Origin: JACDER01 sp963842575
GTDB lineage: Bacteria > Actinomycetota > Thermoleophilia > Gaiellales > Gaiellaceae
Assembly (NCBI GenBank): GCA_963842575.1
Contig: CAWJGS010000007.1
Span: forward strand, 62,001-126,000
Direction of reading: 5' to 3'
Length of the DNA: 64,000 nucleotides
Position numbers and translations under genes: made by a program. The notes beneath the pieces are model-generated. The model searched no databases. It was given only the letters and a program-made list of their open reading frames with translations, and had not been told where the DNA came from. Below, in pieces: positions 35,162 to 42,553 of the stretch; within the stretch, counting starts at the first letter, position 1, and every line of letters starts with the position of its first letter.

Positions 35162-37615
35162 ATGGAGCCGTTCGCGCTCGTCGACGTGCCGACAGACGAG
35201 CTGTGCGCAGAGGCGCGCGCGCTGCGCGAGCAGGGAACGGGGACGCTCGTCACCTATTCCCCCAAGGTCTTCATCCCGCTGACGAAGCTCTGCCGGGACG
35301 TGTGCCACTACTGCACGTTCGCGCGGCCGCCGCGGCGGGGCGAGCGCGCCTACATGTCGCTGGACGAGGTTCTGGCGGTCGCGCGCGCGGGCGCCGCGGC
35401 GGGCTGCCACGAGGCGCTGTTCACACTCGGCGACAAACCGGAGTTGCGCTATCGCGCGGCGCGGGAAGAGCTCGCGTCGCTGGACTGCGAGACGACACTC
35501 GAGTACCTCGAGCGCGCAGCGCGGACGGTGCTCGAGGGGACGGGGTTGCTGCCGCACCTGAACCCGGGGGTAATGGACGCCGCCGACCTGGCCCGGCTGC
35601 GGCGGGTGAGCGCGTCCCAGGGGATCATGTTGGAGTCGTCCTCCGAGCGGCTCTCGGCACGCGGCGGGCCGCACTTCGGCTCGCCGGACAAGCTGCCGGC
35701 GCGCCGCCTCGAGACGCTGCGGCTGGCCGGAGAGGCGGCGGTGCCGTTCACGACCGGCATCCTGATCGGGATTGGCGAGACCAGGGAGGAGCGGATCGAG
35801 TCGCTCCTCGCGATCCGGGAGCTCGGCGAGCGCTACGGGCACGTGCAGGAGGTGATCGTCCAGAACTTCCGCGCCAAGCCCGGGACGCGGATGGCCGGCC
35901 ACCCCGAGCCGTCGCTGGACGAGCTGTTGTGGACGGCCGCGGCCGCGCGAGTGCTGCTCGGGCCGCGCTGGAACATCCAGGCACCGCCGAACCTGAGCTA
36001 CGACGAGTTCCCGCGGCTGCTGGACGCGGGGATCAACGACTGGGGCGGCGTCTCGCCGGTGACGGTCGACCACGTGAACCCGGAGGCGCCGTGGCCCGAG
36101 GTCGAGCGCCTCCGGCAGGCGACGGAAGCCCGGGGGTTGCGGCTCGCGCCCCGGCTGCCGATCTATCCGGAATACGTCGCCGACCTGGAGCGCTGGGCCG
36201 ATCCGGCGGTCGTCGCTGCGGTGCTGCACCGGGCGGACGCGGACGGGCTCGGACGCGAGGATCGCTGGGCCGCCGGCTCGCCCGAGACGCCGTCTGCTGC
36301 CGGGGTGGCCACCAACCTCCTCCCCACTGCGAGCCTAACCAGGAAACCCGTACGCGTGGGTGCCGGAATTCGACCGAAAGTGTCGGCGCCCATTGCGCAG
36401 GCGCTGGCCAAGAGCCGCGCCGAGGACGAGCTCGACGAGACCGACGTCACCGCCCTCCTGCAGGCGCGCGGCCCGGACCTCGAGGCAGTCCTCCGCGCCG
36501 CCGACGACCTCCGGCGCGAGGTGAGCGGCGACACCGTGACCTACGTGGTGACCCGCAACATCAACTACACGAACGTCTGCTACTTCCGCTGCGGCTTCTG
36601 CGCATTCTCCAAAGGCAAGCTGGCCGAAGACCTCCGCGGCCGGCCCTACCTCGTGCCCATGGACGAGATCGTCCGCCGCTCGCGCGAAGCCTGGGAGCGC
36701 GGTGGAGTCGAGGTCTGCCTCCAGGGCGGCATCCACCCCGCCTTCACCGGCGACTTCTACCTGGACGTGTGCCGCGCGATCAAAGGCGCGCTGCCGGACA
36801 TCCACGTCCATGCCTTCTCCGCGCTCGAGGTCTGGCAGGGAGCCACGACGCTCGGGCTGACCCTGGACGAGTACGTGACCAGGCTCCGCGCAGCGGGCCT
36901 GGCCTCTCTGCCGGGCACTGCCGCCGAGATCTTGGACGACGAGGTCCGCGCGGTGATCTGCCCGGACAAGGTCTCGACCGCGCAGTGGCTCGAGGTGCAC
37001 GACGCGGCGCACCGGGCCGGCCTGCGTTCGACGACCACGATCATGTTCGGTCACGCCGACACACCCCGCAGCTGGGCGCGCCACTTGATCGAATTGCGCG
37101 ACCAGCAGAAACGAACCGGCGGCTTCACCGAGTTCGTCCCCCTCCCCTTCGTGCACATGGAGGCGCCGATCTACCTCAAAGGTCGCGCGCGTCCAGGCCC
37201 GACCTTCCGCGAGGCGCTGCTCGTCCATGCCGCCGGCCGGCTGGTGCTCCATCCGTGGATCACGAACATCCAGGCGTCCTGGGTCAAGCTCGGCCTCGAC
37301 GGCGCCAAGGCCGCGCTCCGGGCGGGGGCCAACGACCTCGGCGGCACCCTGATGAACGAGTCGATCTCGCGCGCGGCCGGAGCCGCCCACGGACAGGAGA
37401 TGCCGCCTGAGCGGATGGAGGAGGCGATCCGCGACCTCGGCCGCACGCCGCGGCAGCGGACGACGCTCTACGGCCATCCCGATCTCGAGCGCACTCGCCG
37501 CTCGTTCGGCGCCGCGCCGATCGTCGAGCCGCGCAACCCGAGCGTGAACGACGCCCGCCTCCGCTCTCCGCGTCAGCTCGTCCGCCCCGGCCTCGTCGGC
37601 GCATCCGCGTCGTAG
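35162..37615 (+). CDS. fbiC: FO synthase (fused CofG-CofH), coenzyme F420 biosynthesis
   Basis: An 817-aa fusion of two radical-SAM enzymes makes 7,8-didemethyl-8-hydroxy-5-deazariboflavin (FO) from tyrosine and the ribityl-aminouracil precursor. The CofG half has LCRDVCHYCTF with Cys44, 48 and 51 for the 4Fe-4S cluster, plus NLSYDEFPRLLDAGINDWGG. The CofH half has NVCYFRCGFCAFSKGK with Cys473, 477 and 480, and GGTLMNESISRAAGA. The join at residues 390-420 is a normal linker. Actinobacteria carry this fused form, so the cell makes F420. It starts at ATG 35162, leaderless. Confidence 0.96.
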   Translation: MEPFALVDVPTDELCAEARALREQGTGTLVTYSPKVFIPLTKLCRDVCHYCTFARPPRRGERAYMSLDEVLAVARAGAAAGCHEALFTLGDKPELRYRAAREELASLDCETTLEYLERAARTVLEGTGLLPHLNPGVMDAADLARLRRVSASQGIMLESSSERLSARGGPHFGSPDKLPARRLETLRLAGEAAVPFTTGILIGIGETREERIESLLAIRELGERYGHVQEVIVQNFRAKPGTRMAGHPEPSLDELLWTAAAARVLLGPRWNIQAPPNLSYDEFPRLLDAGINDWGGVSPVTVDHVNPEAPWPEVERLRQATEARGLRLAPRLPIYPEYVADLERWADPAVVAAVLHRADADGLGREDRWAAGSPETPSAAGVATNLLPTASLTRKPVRVGAGIRPKVSAPIAQALAKSRAEDELDETDVTALLQARGPDLEAVLRAADDLRREVSGDTVTYVVTRNINYTNVCYFRCGFCAFSKGKLAEDLRGRPYLVPMDEIVRRSREAWERGGVEVCLQGGIHPAFTGDFYLDVCRAIKGALPDIHVHAFSALEVWQGATTLGLTLDEYVTRLRAAGLASLPGTAAEILDDEVRAVICPDKVSTAQWLEVHDAAHRAGLRSTTTIMFGHADTPRSWARHLIELRDQQKRTGGFTEFVPLPFVHMEAPIYLKGRARPGPTFREALLVHAAGRLVLHPWITNIQASWVKLGLDGAKAALRAGANDLGGTLMNESISRAAGAAHGQEMPPERMEEAIRDLGRTPRQRTTLYGHPDLERTRRSFGAAPIVEPRNPSVNDARLRSPRQLVRPGLVGASAS

Positions 37616-37627
37616 ACTCGCGGCGAC

Positions 37628-37768
37628 ATGACCTGTCCGCAATGCGGAGCCGAGAACCGCGAGGGGGCCAGCTTCTGCGATTCGTGCGGCGCGCCGCTCG
37701 ACGCGGCGACCCCCCGCGAGACGCGGAGGACAACGTCGTCTCCGCCGCCCGCGCGCGCGAGCGGTTAG
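37628..37768 (+). CDS. Small zinc-ribbon protein (46 aa)
   Basis: An ORF reads MTCPQCGAENREGASFCDSC and GAPL, then a Ser/Pro/Arg-rich tail. The four Cys (CxxC...CxxC) form a standard zinc ribbon. A TAGACT box 9 nt before the ATG, overlapping the fbiC stop, could drive it. In related genomes this start precedes long adenylate-cyclase-type proteins, so this may be a remnant or may carry an indel: another frame continues as a helix (EDNVVSAARARERLAGLERQ) to 37788. It converges on lysA. Confidence 0.5.
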   Translation: MTCPQCGAENREGASFCDSCGAPLDAATPRETRRTTSSPPPARASG

Positions 37769-38976
37769 CCGGGCTCGAGCGCCAGTAGGTCCTCCAGCGT
37801 CTCGCGTCGCTTGATCAGCCGGGCGTTCCCGGCCGCGACGAGCACAGCAGCCGGTCGCGGAACGGCGTTGTAGTTGGAGCCCATCGAGAGCGTGTACGCC
37901 CCGGTCGCGGGAACTGCGAGCAGGTCGCCGCGGCGCGGCTCCGGAAGCTCGACCGCGTCGATCAGCACATCCCCGGACTCGCAGTGCAGGCCGGCGATCC
38001 CGACCGTGAGCTCGGGGCGGTCCTGCGCGGGGGTCGCGAGGAGGCCGGTGTACCGCGCGCCGTACAGCTGCGGACGCGGATTGTCCGAGAGCCCGCCGTC
38101 GACGGCCGCCCAGGTCCTCTCCCCCGCTCGCTTGACCGAGCCGACGCGGTACAACGTCACTCCCGCCTGGCCGACGAGCGAGCGGCCGGGCTCCAGGATC
38201 AGGTGCGCGTTTGTGTCCAGCCCGCCGACGAGCAGGCCGACGAGCTCCGCGATCGAGGGAGCGCTCTCGCTCGGGTGCGTGGGAACCCCGAGTCCGCCGC
38301 CCAGATCGACCACGTCCGGCTCCCAGCCGGTTTCGGCGAGGAAGCGGTTCAGCCACTCGAGCGTCTGCCGCGCTCCCGCCGTCGAGAGGAGCTGGGATCC
38401 GATGTGGACGTGGAGGCCGGCGAGCGCGCCGCGGATGCCGAGTGCCTCGCCCGGCGACATCCCGAACTTCGAGCCGACGTGGCCGGTGCGGATCGCCTCG
38501 TGCGTCTCGGCTTCGATCCCGGGCGTGATACGCGCGAGCATGCGCTCGACGCCGGCGGCGCGCGCCCGTTCGAGCTCCTCGACCGAATCGAGGACCACGT
38601 ACGCCGCGCCCGCCTCCGCCGCGGCGCGCAGCTCCTCGTCCGACTTGTTGTTGCCGTGGACGACGAGCCGCTCGGGCGGAACTCCCGCGGCCTCGGCGAA
38701 CCGCAGCTCCCCGAGCGTGGACACGTCCGCGCCGATTCCCTCCTCGGCGAGGAGCCGCATGACGGCGACGTTCGGGAACGCTTTCGTCCCGTAGACGACG
38801 AGCGCTTCGGGCGCGGCCTGGCGGTACGCGCGCGCCCGCGCCCGGATCGTCTCTTCGCAGTAGACGACGAGCGGCGTGCCGAACTCGCGCGCGAGCTCCG
38901 AGGCGCCGACGGCCCCGATCTCGAGCTCGCCGTCGCGGGCCGTGGCGGTGTCGGGAAAGAGCTCTAGTCCGACCAA
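37765..38976 (-). CDS. lysA: Diaminopimelate decarboxylase
   Basis: The enzyme makes lysine from meso-diaminopimelate with PLP. The product is about 403 aa from a TTG at 38974-38976 that overlaps the cupin end by 13 nt. It shows VVYGTKAFPN with the PLP Lys (about 65), HVHIGSQLLSTAG, DLGGGLGVPT, LEPGRSLVGQAG, GLHCESGDVL (the Cys of the substrate site) and MGSNYNAVPRPAAVLV. The open frame continues upstream to 39111 but lies inside the cupin gene. Lysine and DAP-type peptidoglycan are both served by this pathway. Confidence 0.93.
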   Translation of the reverse strand: MVGLELFPDTATARDGELEIGAVGASELAREFGTPLVVYCEETIRARARAYRQAAPEALVVYGTKAFPNVAVMRLLAEEGIGADVSTLGELRFAEAAGVPPERLVVHGNNKSDEELRAAAEAGAAYVVLDSVEELERARAAGVERMLARITPGIEAETHEAIRTGHVGSKFGMSPGEALGIRGALAGLHVHIGSQLLSTAGARQTLEWLNRFLAETGWEPDVVDLGGGLGVPTHPSESAPSIAELVGLLVGGLDTNAHLILEPGRSLVGQAGVTLYRVGSVKRAGERTWAAVDGGLSDNPRPQLYGARYTGLLATPAQDRPELTVGIAGLHCESGDVLIDAVELPEPRRGDLLAVPATGAYTLSMGSNYNAVPRPAAVLVAAGNARLIKRRETLEDLLALEPG

Positions 38977-39368
38977 AAGTTCTCGTGGTCCGTGTCCATC
39001 TCCGCATCCCCCGGCCCCGTGTTCGGCGCCCCGATGGCGATGACCTCCATCCCGTCGGGACCGGCCTCGAACCCACGCATCGTGTCCTTCGGGACGCGGA
39101 GAGCGTCCCACTGCTTCAACTCGACGATCTCGTCCTCCAGCTTCGCGCGGCCGCCGCCGGCGACGACGACGTAGACCTCCTCCTGCTGCTTGTGCTTGTG
39201 CGCAAAGGGAATGCGGAAGTTCGGCGCCACCCGCTGGTAGCTGACCCCGAAGCCTTCAAGCTCGAGGGGGACGCGGGCCATGCGGGCTTCGAGGTCCGGC
39301 GCGAGTCCGAAATTCGGCGCCTGATCCTCGACGTCGTCCTTCAGGTTGAGCTTGTTGTACTCGGGCAT
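38964..39368 (-). CDS. Cupin-domain protein
   Basis: A 134-aa cupin starts MPEYNKLNLKDDVEDQAPNF. The metal-site region is RIPFAHKHKQQEEVYVVVAG, followed by WDALRVPKDTMRGFEAG. There is no sign of a second domain. The ATG at 39366-39368 has a consensus ribosome site (AAGGAGG). Its last bases overlap the lysA start, so the two are cotranscribed. No substrate can be assigned. Confidence 0.87.
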   Translation of the reverse strand: MPEYNKLNLKDDVEDQAPNFGLAPDLEARMARVPLELEGFGVSYQRVAPNFRIPFAHKHKQQEEVYVVVAGGGRAKLEDEIVELKQWDALRVPKDTMRGFEAGPDGMEVIAIGAPNTGPGDAEMDTDHENFWSD

Positions 39369-39396
39369 TTGATCCTCCTTGAGAGCTTGCTAGGAT
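39369..39396 (+). promoter_or_regulatory. Candidate promoter of the leuS leader
   Basis: TTGATC (39369-39374), a 16-nt spacer and TAGGAT (39391-39396) form a reasonable two-box promoter. Transcription would begin at 39402-39404, at the first base of a GTG that opens the short leader ORF. Part of the -35 also serves as ribosome site of the divergent cupin, which weakens the case somewhat. Confidence 0.5.
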
Positions 39397-39403
39397 TCAA
39401 TCA

Positions 39404-39424
39404 GTGAGCCAGCTTCTCGAGTAG
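39404..39424 (+). CDS. Candidate leader peptide MSQLLE upstream of leuS
   Basis: The ORF is GTG-AGC-CAG-CTT-CTC-GAG-TAG, giving Met-Ser-Gln-Leu-Leu-Glu. Two of six codons are Leu, they are adjacent, and CTT is an uncommon Leu codon in this GC-rich DNA. The ORF would start at the predicted transcription start, i.e. leaderless, as in several known actinobacterial attenuators. It lies before the gene for leucyl-tRNA synthetase and before an intrinsic terminator, which is exactly the layout of ribosome-mediated leucine attenuation. The peptide is seen; translation is inferred. Confidence 0.5.
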   Translation: MSQLLE

Positions 39425-39428
39425 CGCA

Positions 39429-39461
39429 GGAAGCGAACGCGGCGACGCCGCGGCAGCTTCC
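39429..39461 (+). promoter_or_regulatory. Hairpin in the leuS leader (possible pause or antiterminator arm)
   Basis: A stem GGAAGC (39429-39434) pairs with GCTTCC (39456-39461), and inside it CGCGGC (39438-39443) pairs with GCCGCG (39447-39452). The outer 5' arm can instead pair with the Leu-codon region (39412-39416), so a ribosome on the Leu codons would change which structure forms. Confidence 0.55.
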
Positions 39462-39466
39462 CCTTG

Positions 39467-39490
39467 GCCTCTCATTCGAGAGGCTTTTTT
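39467..39490 (+). terminator. Intrinsic terminator/attenuator just before leuS
   Basis: GCCTCTC (39467-39473), a 4-nt loop and GAGAGGC (39478-39484) form a perfect 7-bp stem followed by six Ts (39485-39490). It lies 7 nt before the leuS ribosome site, so it cannot be the end of the divergent upstream gene and must act on leuS. Leader bases 39413-39420 can pair with 39476-39483 (eight pairs, one G-U), which would open this hairpin. Confidence 0.75.
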
Positions 39491-39509
39491 GTACCCGGAG
39501 GACGAAATC

Positions 39510-41888
39510 GTGAACGAGTACGACCCCCAGAAAATCGAGGCGAAATGGCAGGCGGTGTGGGATGCCGAGCGCATCTTCTACACCCCGGATCCCACGCCCG
39601 AGAGCGCGCCCGAGAAGCACTGGTACATGCTCGAGATGCTGCCGTACCCCTCCGGCAAGGAGATGCACATGGGCCACGTCCTCAACTACACGATGGGGGA
39701 CGTCGTCACGCACTTCCGCCGCCGGAACGGCTGGACCGTGCTGCGTCCGATGGGCTGGGACGCGTTTGGCCTGCCGGCCGAGAACGCCGCGATCCGCGAG
39801 GGCGGCCATCCGCGCGAGACCACCGAGCGCAACATCGCAACGATGCGCGGCCAGATGCAGCGTCTGGGCTGGGCGATCGACTGGGACCGCGAGGTCTCGG
39901 CGCACCGGCCCGACTTCTACCGCTGGACGCAATGGCTGTTCCTGCGCTTCTTCGAGAAGGGGCTGGCCTACCGGAAGGAAGCTCCGGTCAACTGGTGCCC
40001 GAAGGACCAGACCGTGATCGCGAACGAGTACGTCGTCGACGGCCTGTGCGAGCGCTGCGGCACGCCGGTCGAGCTCCGCAACCTGACGCAGTGGTTCTTC
40101 AAGGTGACGGCGTACGCGGACGAGCTGCTGGAGTACGAGCTTCCGCCGGACGGCTGGTGGCCGGAACGGACGAAGACGATCCAGCGCAACTGGATCGGCC
40201 GAAGCGAGGGCGCGGCCATCCTCTTCCGAGTCGAGGAGCTGGACATCGACATCGAGGTGTTCACGACGCGGCCGGACACGATCTTCGGCGCGACCTTCTT
40301 CGTCGTCGCGCCGGAGCATGCGTTCGTGGACGCGCACGCGAGCGAGGAGGCGCAGGCCTACGCGCGGCACGCGGGCGCGCGACGCACGGAGGAGCGCGCG
40401 GCCGACCAGGCGAAGACGGGAGTCTTCACCGGCTACTACGTGACCAACCCGGCCACCGGCGAGAAGCTGCCGATGTACGTCGCCGACTATGTCCTGATGG
40501 ATTACGGGACGGGCGCGATCATGGCCGTGCCGGGCCACGACGAGCGCGACCGCGAGTTCGCCGAGGCCTTCGACCTGCCGGTAGTCGAGGTGATCGACGA
40601 GGACGGACGGATGATCAATTCCGGGCAGTTCGACGGTGCTCCCGCCGAGGAGGCGAAGGGGAGGATCGTCACCTGGCTCCGCGAGATCGGACGGGGCGCG
40701 CCGGCGGTGTCCTTCCGGTTGCGCGACTGGAGCTTCTCCCGGCAGCGCTACTGGGGCTCACCCATCCCGATCGTCTACTGCGACGACTGCGGCATCGTCC
40801 CCGTTCCCGACGAAGACCTGCCCGTGCTGCTGCCGGAGGTCGACGACTTCCTGCCCAAGGGAAAGGCGCCCCTGGCGACCAACGAGGAGTGGATGAACGT
40901 CCCGTGCCCCCGCTGCGGCAAGCCGGGGCGCCGGGAGGCGGACACGATGGACACGTTCGTCGATTCGTCCTGGTACTACCTGCGCTACACCGACCCCCAC
41001 AACGACCACGCGCCGTTCGACCGCGCCTTGGTCGACTACTGGCTGCCGATCAACCAGTACATCGGCGGGATCGACCATGCGACCGGACACCTGCTGTACT
41101 CGCGCTTCTTCGTCAAGGCGATGAACGACATGGGAATGGTCGGCTTCCGCGAGCCGTTCGCGCGGCTCTTCCATCAGGGCTGGGTCGAGCTGGGCGGGAA
41201 GAAGATGTCGAAGACGCGCGGGAACGTGGAGGGGCCGTCGGGCCTGGTCGAGAGCTACGGCGCGGACGCCGTCCGCCTCTACATCCTGTCGATGGGGCCT
41301 GCCGATCAGGACATGGAGTGGACGCCGGCGGCGATCGGTGGGATCGCGCGCTTCCTGCGCCGTCTGTGGCGCGTCGCGCACGAGGTCGTCGAGACGCCGC
41401 CCCGTACAGAAGCCGGCGGAGAGCTGACCCGCAAGGCGCACCAGACGATCGCAAAGGTGACCGACGACATCGGCCGTCGTTTCCAGTTCCACACGCCGAT
41501 CTCGGCGGTGAGGGAGCTGGTCAACGAGCTCGTCGACGACCCGGCGGCGCCGGACGCCCGCTTCGCTGCGGAGACCGCCGTATCGCTGATCCAGCCGTAC
41601 GCGCCGCACATCGCGGAAGAGCTGTGGGGTGTGCTCGGACACGAACGCCTGTGGGAGCAGCCGTGGCCGACGTATGACCCGGCTCTGCTCGAGCGGGAGA
41701 CCTTCGAGCTGGTCGTTCAGGTCAACGGCCGCGTCCGTGATCGCGTGGAGGTCTCGTCCGGATCGTCCGAGGACGAGCTGGTCGAGGCGGCGAAGAGCTC
41801 GGAGCGGGTGCAGTCCTTCCTGGACGGCAAGCAGATCCGGCAGACCGTGGTCGTGCCGGGGAAGCTCGTCAACCTCGTCGTCGCCTAG
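39510..41888 (+). CDS. leuS: Leucyl-tRNA synthetase
   Basis: A 792-aa class I synthetase starts at GTG 39510 (GGAGG at 39497-39501). It begins MNEYDPQKIEAKWQAVWDAE and has the HMGH form of the HIGH motif (about 53-56), the KMSKT motif (565-569), the editing (CP1) domain with TTRPDTIFGATFFVVAPEH, and the anticodon-binding C-terminus ending near KQIRQTVVVPGKLVNLV. The length is short compared with the 860-aa E. coli enzyme but usual for many bacteria. It is the first gene of the long plus-strand block and sits behind a candidate leucine attenuator. Confidence 0.97.
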   Translation: MNEYDPQKIEAKWQAVWDAERIFYTPDPTPESAPEKHWYMLEMLPYPSGKEMHMGHVLNYTMGDVVTHFRRRNGWTVLRPMGWDAFGLPAENAAIREGGHPRETTERNIATMRGQMQRLGWAIDWDREVSAHRPDFYRWTQWLFLRFFEKGLAYRKEAPVNWCPKDQTVIANEYVVDGLCERCGTPVELRNLTQWFFKVTAYADELLEYELPPDGWWPERTKTIQRNWIGRSEGAAILFRVEELDIDIEVFTTRPDTIFGATFFVVAPEHAFVDAHASEEAQAYARHAGARRTEERAADQAKTGVFTGYYVTNPATGEKLPMYVADYVLMDYGTGAIMAVPGHDERDREFAEAFDLPVVEVIDEDGRMINSGQFDGAPAEEAKGRIVTWLREIGRGAPAVSFRLRDWSFSRQRYWGSPIPIVYCDDCGIVPVPDEDLPVLLPEVDDFLPKGKAPLATNEEWMNVPCPRCGKPGRREADTMDTFVDSSWYYLRYTDPHNDHAPFDRALVDYWLPINQYIGGIDHATGHLLYSRFFVKAMNDMGMVGFREPFARLFHQGWVELGGKKMSKTRGNVEGPSGLVESYGADAVRLYILSMGPADQDMEWTPAAIGGIARFLRRLWRVAHEVVETPPRTEAGGELTRKAHQTIAKVTDDIGRRFQFHTPISAVRELVNELVDDPAAPDARFAAETAVSLIQPYAPHIAEELWGVLGHERLWEQPWPTYDPALLERETFELVVQVNGRVRDRVEVSSGSSEDELVEAAKSSERVQSFLDGKQIRQTVVVPGKLVNLVVA

Positions 41889-41959
41889 CGACCTCTCGTC
41901 ACACAGTCGACACACTTTCGGCCGGAAGCGGTTCCGGGTTTGTTGCCACTATAGGCTAC

Positions 41960-42553
41960 ATGGAACCCGCGCTCCGCCGCCGCCTGCTGGCCGCCCTCGC
42001 CGTTGGTCTGGTGGTCGTCGTCCTCGCCGCGCGCCATTTCGCGCGCGGCGGGGGAACGTCGGCTTCGGCGGCTGGGCAGGCACATCCGGTCCTCGCCGCG
42101 GACGCCGCGGCGACCCCGCACGGGAAGATCGTCGTCCACGTCGTCGGCGCTGTTCGGCGGCCCGGGCTGTACGCCCTCCGCGACGGGGCGAGGATCGCGG
42201 ATGCCGTGCGACGCGCGGGCGGGACGACGCGCAAGGCCGATCTCGAGGCGGTCAACCTCGCCGCTCCGGTGGAGGACGGGCTTCAGGTCGTCGTGCCGCG
42301 GCGCGCGCCTCCGGTGGCAGCGGGTGCGGGCGAGCCGGGCACCGCACCGGCCGGTTCCTCCGGCCCCGTCCATCTCAACACGGCCACGCTCGAGCAGCTC
42401 GACACGCTGCCCGGCGTCGGCCCGGTGACGGCGCAGAAGATCCTCGACTGGCGCCAGACCCATGGGGCATTCACCTCTGTCGACGACCTCGATGCGATCC
42501 CCGGAATCGGGCCGGCGCGCCTCGAACAGCTGCGCGACCTGGTGGCGCCGTGA
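41960..42553 (+). CDS. comEA: Competence protein ComEA (SLBB and helix-hairpin-helix)
   Basis: A 197-aa membrane-anchored DNA-binding protein has an N-terminal membrane segment (LLAALAVGLVVVVLA), an SLBB domain (VVHVVGAVRRPGLYALRDGA) and a C-terminal double helix-hairpin-helix (HLNTATLEQLDTLPGVGPVT and VDDLDAIPGIGPARLEQLRD). ComEA binds double-stranded DNA outside the membrane in natural transformation. Its stop overlaps the comEC start (GTGA, 42550-42553). Confidence 0.94.
   Translation: MEPALRRRLLAALAVGLVVVVLAARHFARGGGTSASAAGQAHPVLAADAAATPHGKIVVHVVGAVRRPGLYALRDGARIADAVRRAGGTTRKADLEAVNLAAPVEDGLQVVVPRRAPPVAAGAGEPGTAPAGSSGPVHLNTATLEQLDTLPGVGPVTAQKILDWRQTHGAFTSVDDLDAIPGIGPARLEQLRDLVAP

Noticed and set aside
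39400..39500. A T-box riboswitch before leuS
   Set aside because: The conserved T-box core (GGTACCGCG type) is not present; the nearest stretch only partly matches, and the short Leu-rich ORF explains the terminator better.
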